Of a stretch of DNA of 5,958 nucleotides, positions 1 through 4,550 are shown one piece after another (within the stretch, counting starts at the first letter, position 1; each line of letters opens with the position of its first letter). The stretch comes from an uncultured Bacteroidota bacterium (lineage in GTDB: Bacteria; Bacteroidota; Bacteroidia; Chitinophagales; Chitinophagaceae). Made by a program: the position numbers and the translations under genes. The notes beneath the pieces were generated by a model, which saw only the letters and a program-made list of their open reading frames with translations, had not been told where the DNA came from and did not search any database. The stretch covers positions 1 through 5,958 of the forward strand of contig CAINOM010000720.1 in assembly GCA_903851455.1 (NCBI GenBank), in the 5' to 3' direction.

Positions 1-64
1 GTTCGCCCAGCCCCGCCATCATCACCTCAAGTTCCGGCAGCGTTATTTCACGCAGATTCTTCAT
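1..64 (-). CDS. rlmN: 23S rRNA (adenine-2503-C2)-methyltransferase RlmN, N-terminal fragment cut by the window edge
   Basis: Only the first 21 codons are present; they read MKNLREITLPELEVMMAGLG followed by E, and the gene continues off the left edge. The pattern of a short basic start, then L-x-E-[IL]-[ST]-L-P-E-L-E and an A-x-L-G-E segment, is the usual opening of RlmN, where it leads into the FRAKQ-x-x-x-W segment (not visible here). RlmN is a cytosolic radical-SAM enzyme that methylates C2 of A2503 in 23S rRNA and A37 in some tRNAs. Its CxxxCxxC cluster would lie outside the window. The ATG at 64-62 is chosen because a TACCTTTG promoter element lies exactly 4 bases upstream. The gene is on the same strand as lysA but 189 bp downstream of it and has its own promoter. 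The assignment rests on 21 residues and on memory of the family, so it is likely but not certain. Confidence 0.72.
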   Translation of the reverse strand, partial: MKNLREITLPELEVMMAGLGE

Positions 65-68
65 GGCG

Positions 69-76
69 CAAAGGTA
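69..76 (-). promoter_or_regulatory. Bacteroidota-type -7 element (TACCTTTG) of rlmN
   Basis: On the minus strand the bases read TACCTTTG, a full match to the TAnnTTTG element used by the Bacteroidota primary sigma factor. It is followed by CGCC and then the rlmN ATG. I see no convincing TTTG -33 element about 20 bases further upstream, where the sequence is occupied by the period-8 repeat. With only 4 bases between element and ATG, transcription should start at or very near the start codon, giving a leaderless or nearly leaderless mRNA. Confidence 0.6.
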
Positions 77-77
77 A

Positions 78-133
78 GTTAATAGGTTAAAAGGTTGATA
101 TGTTAATATGTTAAAACGTTTGAAAACGTTGGT
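78..133. repeat. Period-8 AT-rich tandem repeat next to the rlmN promoter
   Basis: Five imperfect 8-base units follow one another on the plus strand: GTTAATAG (78-85), GTTAAAAG (86-93), GTTGATAT (94-101), GTTAATAT (102-109) and GTTAAAAC (110-117). A more decayed tail follows to about 133, in which AAAACGTT occurs twice (113-120 and 123-130). The block occupies the region about 14 to 70 bases upstream of the rlmN start codon. A related block lies at 3307-3337 in the opposite orientation. The function is unknown; a simple-sequence spacer, a curved AT-rich upstream promoter element, or a dispersed intergenic repeat are all possible. Confidence 0.7.
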
Positions 134-138
134 ACGTA

Positions 139-159
139 GAGACGCAATGCTTGCGTTTC
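139..159. repeat. Inverted repeat (9-bp stem, 3-base loop) downstream of lysA
   Basis: GAGACGCAA (139-147), loop TGC, then TTGCGTTTC (151-159) forms a 9-bp stem with one G-T (or A-C) mismatch. It lies about 95 bp past the lysA stop codon and before rlmN on the same strand, so it could fold in a lysA read-through transcript. No T-run follows on either strand, so it is not a standard intrinsic terminator. It overlaps the first unit of the degenerate repeat at 142-240. Confidence 0.5.
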
Positions 160-240
160 CGGGCCGACACGCGGAAGGACGATGTTTGCTTTCCAGGCTA
201 ACACTCGGAGGCTAATGCTTAACTCCGCGCCATGAGACGC
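142..240. repeat. Degenerate ~35-bp tandem repeat, about 2.7 units, between lysA and rlmN
   Basis: Unit 1 (142-178) contains CAATGCTTGCGTTTCCGGGC followed by CGACACGCGGAAGG. Unit 2 (179-211) follows the same order: ACG, ATGTTTGC, TTTCCAGGC, TAACACTCGGA, GG. A shortened third unit (212-240) retains CTAATGCTTAACTCC, GCGCC and a GAGACGC end. Shared landmarks are an ATGCTT/ATGTTTGC core, TTTCC-x-GGC, and a CACxCGGA end. In units 1 and 3 the ATGC core is the loop of a potential hairpin (139-159 and 206-227). No convincing reading frame runs through the block. It looks like a decaying intergenic repeat, not a gene. Confidence 0.55.
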
Positions 241-253
241 ACAATATACAGTT

Positions 254-1459
254 CTACAGTATCTGATTCTTTAGCAGATCTTCAAAATTGTCCCGCCTCC
301 TGATAAGCGCGGCCTTCCCGTCTTTCACCATTACTTCAGCCGGTTTCAGCCGCGAATTGAAGTTGCTGCTCATCTCAAATCCATAAGCGCCCGCGTTATG
401 AAATACAAGGTAGTCGCCCTCCTTTATCTCACTCAGCACTCGGTCCCATGCAAAGGTGTCGGTCTCACAAATATTGCCCACAACGGTGTAAATACGTTTT
501 GCACCCGCAGGGTTTGAGATATTAGATATCCTGTGATAGGCATCATAGAACATGGGCCGTATAAGGTGGTTAAACCCTGAGTTAACCCCGGCAAACACGG
601 TCGCCGTAGTTTGTTTGATCACGTTGGCCTTTACTATAAAATAACCGCACTCGCTCACCAGGTACTTGCCTGGCTCAAACCACATCTCCAGTTTGCGATG
701 GTAACCTGCTTCAAATGTTTTCGCTGCTTCCGCCACCCTGGCACCCAGCAGTTGCACATCTGTATCGTGCTCGTCTTCTTTATAGGCCACCTTAAATCCG
801 CTGCCAAGATCAATAAAATCAAGTGCGTCAAAATGAGTGGCCACATCAAACAACACGTCCAGCCCCTGCAGGAACACCTCTATGTCTTTTATCTCACTCC
901 CGGTATGCATGTGCAGGCCGGCCACATGCAGCCCTGTTGTTTTCACTATCCGCTCTATGTGCCGCAACTGGTGTATCGAGATACCAAATTTGCTATCTAT
1001 ATGACCGGTAGATATTTTATAATTGCCACCCGCAATAATATGCGGGTTGATGCGGATACACACCGGGTAGCCACCGCCATATTTATGCCCGAACTGCTCC
1101 AGTATAGAAATGCTGTCTATATTGATACGCACGCCAAGCTCCACGCCTTCTGCATATTCGCTCAGGTCCACACCATTTGGCGTGAAAAGAATTTCTTCCG
1201 GCTTATAACCCGCCAGCAGGCCCAGCTTCACTTCATTAATGCTCACACAGTCCAGCAATGCGCCAAGACTGTGCATGTACTTCAATATGTTCACATTGCT
1301 TAGTGCCTTGCAGGCATAGAAAAATTTCGTAGGATACCCGTTGAAGGCTTCTCTAAGTTTGTGGTATTGTTCTGCTATTTTTTCTGCGTGATATACATAC
1401 ACAGGTGTGCCGAATTCGTCGGCAATGGAAACTAATTGTTCGCTGGTGAGTCCGTTCAT
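254..1459 (-). CDS. lysA: Diaminopimelate decarboxylase (LysA)
   Basis: The 401-residue product is a fold-type III PLP enzyme, with an alanine-racemase-like barrel followed by a beta domain. It decarboxylates meso-diaminopimelate to L-lysine in the cytosol, the last step of lysine synthesis. Numbered from the chosen start, the PLP lysine is K51 in FFYACKALSN. The HTGS motif is at 185-188, the phosphate-binding loop DLGSGF is near 217-222 (GSGF instead of the commoner GGGF), EPGK is at 262-265, and the cross-subunit catalytic motif CETD is at 331-334 (CESxD in many relatives). The Y of NAGAYGFEMSSNFN is at 359. Length is close to the family norm of about 400-430. An in-frame ATG 12 codons upstream (1495) is rejected because those codons cover the promoter element, and the later ATG has TATTTTTG exactly 4 bases before it. 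The stop is TAG. No other lysine genes are adjacent, so it appears to be a single-gene transcript. Confidence 0.95.
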   Translation of the reverse strand: MNGLTSEQLVSIADEFGTPVYVYHAEKIAEQYHKLREAFNGYPTKFFYACKALSNVNILKYMHSLGALLDCVSINEVKLGLLAGYKPEEILFTPNGVDLSEYAEGVELGVRINIDSISILEQFGHKYGGGYPVCIRINPHIIAGGNYKISTGHIDSKFGISIHQLRHIERIVKTTGLHVAGLHMHTGSEIKDIEVFLQGLDVLFDVATHFDALDFIDLGSGFKVAYKEDEHDTDVQLLGARVAEAAKTFEAGYHRKLEMWFEPGKYLVSECGYFIVKANVIKQTTATVFAGVNSGFNHLIRPMFYDAYHRISNISNPAGAKRIYTVVGNICETDTFAWDRVLSEIKEGDYLVFHNAGAYGFEMSSNFNSRLKPAEVMVKDGKAALIRRRDNFEDLLKNQIL

Positions 1460-1463
1460 GGGG

Positions 1464-1496
1464 CAAAAATAACGAACTGTGCCTGATACAAGCAAA
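1464..1496 (-). promoter_or_regulatory. lysA promoter: TTTG -33 element and TATTTTTG -7 element
   Basis: On the minus strand TTTG (1496-1493) is followed after 21 bases by TATTTTTG (1471-1464), matching the Bacteroidota TTTG-N(about 19-21)-TAnnTTTG promoter. CCCC and the lysA ATG follow at once. Of the promoters in this window it is the only one with both elements well spaced. The predicted transcript starts at or next to the ATG. Confidence 0.7.
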
Positions 1497-1511
1497 ACAA
1501 TAAGTAATCAC

Positions 1512-1519
1512 TAATTTTG
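1512..1519 (+). promoter_or_regulatory. -7 element (TAATTTTG) of the secreted hypothetical protein gene
   Basis: TAATTTTG matches TAnnTTTG and is separated by ATAA (4 bases) from the ATG at 1524. No TTTG is visible at the -33 distance on this strand. It is divergent from the lysA promoter, and the two -7 elements are 40 bases apart, so RNA polymerase binding at one could affect the other. Confidence 0.55.
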
Positions 1520-1523
1520 ATAA

Positions 1524-2219
1524 ATGGCGATCCGGGTTATCCAAAAGCTGGGAGTTCTAGGGCTCTTACTATGTATGGGCTTTTCGGTTCCTGCACAAAT
1601 TGATGATACAGAACTTGCTAAGTCCAAACCCGTTTCCATTCAATGGGTGGACAAATTAAGTGGCGACTTTTCATTCAAAGACATTTGGGACTACGGGTTC
1701 GATGTTCATAGGAACGACTTCGGTCAATTGGTTTGTGAAATGTACTGTTCGGAAGAGTGTGATGCAATGGTGGATAGCAGCGGCCGGATTAAAGCAGATT
1801 CACTGGTAGCCTATTACAAGCTCGTTGATACTACCCATCAATACCACGCTATTGTCAGTGAGGCAACGACCTATGGATGGAGTGACGAGCCATATTTGGA
1901 CGCAACAAGGATAAGCCAGGATACGGTTTATTGTAACACTTTTTGTGACGGGGGCATATATACCGCCCTGCATCTTTATCTTGTCAAAGACCAATGCTTT
2001 GCTGTAATACGGTTTCATAGCCCGGCCTCACCCCGCCATGGTGGCGGAGTTCATTATTATTTCTGCAAGAGCGGCACAATAAAAATTGACAAAAAGTTGT
2101 GGGTAAACGGCGTGTTAAAGGCAACCTTCAATCTCGATTTCGATGACCCTAAATATCCTGAAAACGAGATGTATTGGAATGGCAGGATTTATAAGCAGAT
2201 CGTGGCCGGTAGCGATTAA
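1524..2219 (+). CDS. Secreted hypothetical protein with seven mature cysteines
   Basis: I do not recognise a family for this 231-residue protein. Residues 1-25 form a clear signal peptide: K8 and earlier basic residues, a hydrophobic core VLGLLLCMGF, then SVPAQ with likely cleavage after A24. The product should therefore reach the periplasm or beyond. It has no lipobox, and no further membrane segment is apparent. The mature part holds seven cysteines: C71, C75 and C79 spaced exactly four apart (CEMYCSEEC), C137 and C141 (CNTFC), C158 and C181. The odd count implies at least one unpaired thiol if the others form disulfides. A run with HGGGVHYYF lies near 172-180, and the protein ends with an aromatic segment, EMYWNGRIYKQI. 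The start is supported by the promoter element 4 bases upstream. The gene diverges from lysA and converges on the patatin gene, overlapping its stop by 4 bases. No neighbour hints at a function. Confidence 0.82.
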   Translation: MAIRVIQKLGVLGLLLCMGFSVPAQIDDTELAKSKPVSIQWVDKLSGDFSFKDIWDYGFDVHRNDFGQLVCEMYCSEECDAMVDSSGRIKADSLVAYYKLVDTTHQYHAIVSEATTYGWSDEPYLDATRISQDTVYCNTFCDGGIYTALHLYLVKDQCFAVIRFHSPASPRHGGGVHYYFCKSGTIKIDKKLWVNGVLKATFNLDFDDPKYPENEMYWNGRIYKQIVAGSD

Positions 2220-3241
2220 TTCATCGGCTGTCTCGCTTTAAGAAAATTCCTGGCCGCTTCTTCTCCATTGGTAAATAACAACTTCTTCTGTTCCATCGTT
2301 ATCCGCCTCACGCGTGGACTCAGATTACTTGTGCTGATGTAGATAGTATGTTTCTGCTCCTCACCGTGCGGTATATTCTTGTTTAGTTGCTCAATGGTAA
2401 GATTGTACAAAGCGCCGATATAGCCGGGAAACGAATGAATGTCATATGGTGCTATACCAGTGTTAGTTTTCGAGTATTCCATTTGTTCAGGCCGTTCCAG
2501 TTTCAATCCCAGTGTGTGTTCGTTGATCGTATTGCCGGCATTGTCACGATCGCTGTTAAATAGATTTATTGGATAGTTCGCGAGTAGTCCGCCATCAACA
2601 TATACATTGTAATGCCCCACCTTTTCAGGATGCTCAACTACTTTCCCCGTGCTGTCCATGAATACCGCGCCAAAATAAATGGGCACAGAGGCACTTGCCC
2701 GCACAGCGGTTTTCACGGGCATATTGGGGTGGGTTTCCCAACTGAATACTTCAAGATTTTGCATGGTGAGGTTGGTCGCTGTAACGTAAAGGTCTTTGTA
2801 CTTCTTGTTGCTCATTGCCAGCTTATGCAATTGCAGGAAAGTCGTATTTTCATCACCTGTCTGCACCGCTATTTGTTCGCCCATCCATCGCTCCAGTTTT
2901 TCTCCTTTATACCAGCCGTAGTTTTTTCTTACTCTTTTTTGCCCGCCAATGAACATCCACTCCCCGTCGTTGAAGGTGGCAATGTCGAGGTTCAGCATTA
3001 TTTCTTCCATCTGCTTTGCCGTATATCCCATACAAAACAACGCACCCGTTATAGCCCCCACAGACGTGCCCGCTACTTTTTCTATCCCTTGTGTTATTTT
3101 TTGCTCCTCCAGCACCTTTATAGCTCCCGTATACGCTATTCCACGGATGCCGCCGCCTTTCAGCACCAGGTATTTATACTCCTGTGCTGCGCAGATGCGT
3201 GGAAAAATGAACGCGATAAAAACAAAGATGATCTTGCTCAT
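2216..3241 (-). CDS. Secreted patatin-like phospholipase
   Basis: The 341-residue product is a serine lipase/acyl hydrolase of the patatin family, which cleaves acyl chains from (phospho)lipids with a Ser-Asp dyad. The patatin blocks appear in order: oxyanion loop GGGIRG at 29-34, nucleophile elbow GTSVG with S60, the ASASVP block at 183-187, and catalytic D216 in the DGG motif (YVDGGLLANYPI). All catalytic residues are present. Residues 1-20 (MSKIIFVFIAFIFPRICAAQ) are a signal peptide with likely type I cleavage around CAA/Q. C17 is not in a good lipobox, so a lipoprotein is less likely. An in-frame TGA two codons upstream of the ATG supports this start. No outer-membrane barrel or secretion-system C-terminal domain is evident; the protein simply ends in a basic stretch. 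A GGGAGG lies about 20 bases before the ATG, too far to be a normal ribosome site. The physiological substrate cannot be read from the sequence; turnover of envelope phospholipid is a guess from its location. Confidence 0.9.
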   Translation of the reverse strand: MSKIIFVFIAFIFPRICAAQEYKYLVLKGGGIRGIAYTGAIKVLEEQKITQGIEKVAGTSVGAITGALFCMGYTAKQMEEIMLNLDIATFNDGEWMFIGGQKRVRKNYGWYKGEKLERWMGEQIAVQTGDENTTFLQLHKLAMSNKKYKDLYVTATNLTMQNLEVFSWETHPNMPVKTAVRASASVPIYFGAVFMDSTGKVVEHPEKVGHYNVYVDGGLLANYPINLFNSDRDNAGNTINEHTLGLKLERPEQMEYSKTNTGIAPYDIHSFPGYIGALYNLTIEQLNKNIPHGEEQKHTIYISTSNLSPRVRRITMEQKKLLFTNGEEAARNFLKARQPMN

Positions 3242-3306
3242 GTATCAGCGGGTTTGTGGTCCTCCCGATTTAAAATAAAATGCTTTGTTCAGATATGACA
3301 ACAAAA

Positions 3307-3337
3307 CAACCAACTTATCAACCTATCAACTTATCAC
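3307..3337. repeat. Second period-8 repeat block, abutting the permease stop codon
   Basis: Read on the minus strand, directly after the TAA stop at 3340-3338, come GTGATAA (3337-3331), GTTGATAG (3330-3323), GTTGATAA (3322-3315) and GTTGGTTG (3314-3307). The units match those at 78-117 (GTTRATAx) but run on the opposite strand. The block fills about a third of the 96-bp gap before the patatin gene. It has no hairpin or T-run typical of a terminator. Confidence 0.65.
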
Positions 3338-4423
3338 TTACTTCACCTGTCTTCTGTACAGCGCAAATGCCAGCCCCGCGAAGATGACATTGGGTATCCA
3401 CACTGCTGCCAGCGGACTAAGATTAGATTTCGCAGAAAATGTAGTAGATAGCTGCATGAACATGATGTAGATAGCGCTGATCACAATACCAATGGCCAGG
3501 TGCAGACCGCTGCCACCGCGTATCTTACGGCTGGCTATGCAAGCACCTATTATGGTGAGTACAAAGGCTGCAAATGGCTGTGCAGAGCGCCGGTCCTCCT
3601 CTATATAATACAGGTTCAGATTTTCCCGCCCGCGCAGTTGCTCCTGGGCTATGTAGCTATTGAGCTGTGGTGTTGTCAGCGCTTCTTTTATAGCATCGGT
3701 CTTGCTCAGGTCCAGTGGCACGAATGAGTACTTTATATCCGTATCCTGCAGTTTACGCACGCTTTCCGACATTGTATCATTAGTGCGGATCACCACATTA
3801 TGCAGGTGCCATATTTTCTTTGCAGTATCATACGTAATGTTGTCGGCCATCAGCTTTTCTTTCAGCATTGTACCATGGATGCGCTCCGCTGTAAAACGGT
3901 TGCCCGATAAGTTGCCGAAATTAAAGTTCTGCATGTAGATGTACACGTCTTTGGATATGCCCAGGTGGATATTGTCTCCCGCATAGGTATAGTTGCCTTC
4001 GTTGATATAAGTGTCCTCAAAATGAATGCGCTGCTTATTAGCAATGGGTATGATCCAGTGATTGGCTACCAGCGACACCAGGCAAAGAAAACCGCCGCCT
4101 ATCAAATAGGGCCGCAGAAAACGTTGAAACGACACTCCGGACGATAGTATAGCAATGATCTCTGACTTGTACGCGATCTTGGAGGTGAAAAATATCGTCG
4201 CAATAAATATGAACAGCGGGAAAAGGAGGGCCGTAATATGCGGGACAAAGTTCTTATAATAATTGACCACCTCTGCCAGCGGCACCTTTTTAGAAACTAT
4301 ATTATCCACCTTCTCGGAATAGTCTATTACACAAGATATGAGCGCAAGCACCATTATGGCAAAGAAAAAAGTGCTCAGCAGTTTCTTGATAATGTACCAG
4401 TCCAGTTTTTTGATAAGCGCCAT
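3338..4423 (-). CDS. LptF/LptG (YjgP/YjgQ) family LPS export permease
   Basis: The 361-residue inner-membrane protein has the family layout. Three N-terminal membrane helices lie at roughly 14-33, 62-80 and 106-126. A soluble periplasmic beta-rich region spans about 130-280, and three C-terminal helices lie at about 282-298, 305-326 and 337-355. Family marks include the opening LDWYIIKKLLSTFFFA, the coupling stretch KSEIIAILSSGVSFQRFLRP at 86-105 (expected to contact the LptB ATPase), and PFAAFVLTIIGA at 283-294. In the known system LptF and LptG pair in the inner membrane with LptB to extract lipopolysaccharide and pass it via LptC to the periplasmic bridge. I cannot tell from this sequence alone whether it is the F or the G paralogue, so no symbol is given. 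The length matches the family. It lies 115 bp downstream of tgt on the same strand, a pairing I recall from Bacteroidota genomes, and has its own TAnnTTTG element. Confidence 0.93.
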   Translation of the reverse strand: MALIKKLDWYIIKKLLSTFFFAIMVLALISCVIDYSEKVDNIVSKKVPLAEVVNYYKNFVPHITALLFPLFIFIATIFFTSKIAYKSEIIAILSSGVSFQRFLRPYLIGGGFLCLVSLVANHWIIPIANKQRIHFEDTYINEGNYTYAGDNIHLGISKDVYIYMQNFNFGNLSGNRFTAERIHGTMLKEKLMADNITYDTAKKIWHLHNVVIRTNDTMSESVRKLQDTDIKYSFVPLDLSKTDAIKEALTTPQLNSYIAQEQLRGRENLNLYYIEEDRRSAQPFAAFVLTIIGACIASRKIRGGSGLHLAIGIVISAIYIMFMQLSTTFSAKSNLSPLAAVWIPNVIFAGLAFALYRRQVK

Positions 4424-4433
4424 AATGCAGGAT

Positions 4434-4441
4434 CAAAAGTA
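4434..4441 (-). promoter_or_regulatory. -7 element (TACTTTTG) upstream of the LptF/LptG gene
   Basis: The minus strand reads TACTTTTG, a full match to TAnnTTTG, 10 bases before the ATG. The expected leader is only a few bases long. No well-spaced TTTG -33 element is visible, so the gene may also be reached by read-through from tgt. Confidence 0.5.
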
Positions 4442-4519
4442 AACAGTCAAACGCTAAAAGATGTATAATAATAAGTAATTGTCTCTCAGAAGATGTAGCG
4501 CCGCAAGATTTCGTGGCTC

Positions 4520-4550
4520 GCGGTTCTGCCCGCAACGGCTACAGCCGTTG
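4520..4550. repeat. Perfect 8-bp palindrome spanning the tgt stop codon, with an adjoining small hairpin
   Basis: CAACGGCT (4533-4540), loop AC, AGCCGTTG (4543-4550) is a perfect 8-bp inverted repeat. The tgt stop codon (CTA on the plus strand, 4539-4541) sits at its centre, and the last sense codons of tgt (Q-R-L) are part of it. A second small stem, GCGG (4520-4523) with CCGC (4530-4533), adjoins it on the 3' side of the tgt transcript. The stem could end tgt transcription or protect the mRNA, but no T-run follows, so a classical intrinsic terminator is not supported. It may instead be a mobile or dispersed palindromic repeat that has supplied the end of the gene. Confidence 0.6.

Noticed and set aside
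139..159. The inverted repeat as a Rho-independent terminator for lysA.
   Set aside because: No T-run follows the stem on either strand and it is about 95 bp past the stop. It is kept only as an inverted repeat.
65..253. A riboswitch or small CRISPR array in the lysA-rlmN gap.
   Set aside because: The gap is downstream of lysA, not upstream, so a lysine riboswitch is not expected. The repeats are degenerate and directly abutting with no unique spacers, so it is not CRISPR.
611..1303. A 230-codon open frame on the plus strand inside lysA.
   Set aside because: It lies wholly antisense to a clearly recognised lysA. Its product is rich in His, Cys and Phe with no domain, signal or promoter, as expected of a shadow frame.
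1460..1495. A 12-codon N-terminal extension of LysA from an upstream ATG.
   Set aside because: The extension would translate the -7 element TATTTTTG and part of the spacer, and its residues do not resemble LysA N-termini. The ATG at 1459 fits the promoter spacing.
2612..3298. A 228-codon open frame on the plus strand opposite the patatin gene.
   Set aside because: It is antisense to a catalytically complete patatin, has low-complexity aromatic and His-rich composition, and no promoter element precedes it.
3242..3300. A promoter for the patatin gene around TATTTTAA, and GGGAGG as its ribosome binding site.
   Set aside because: TATTTTAA matches only part of TAnnTTTG, and its distance from the nearest TTTG (about 24 bases) is too long. 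GGGAGG is about 20 bases from the ATG, too far for normal initiation.
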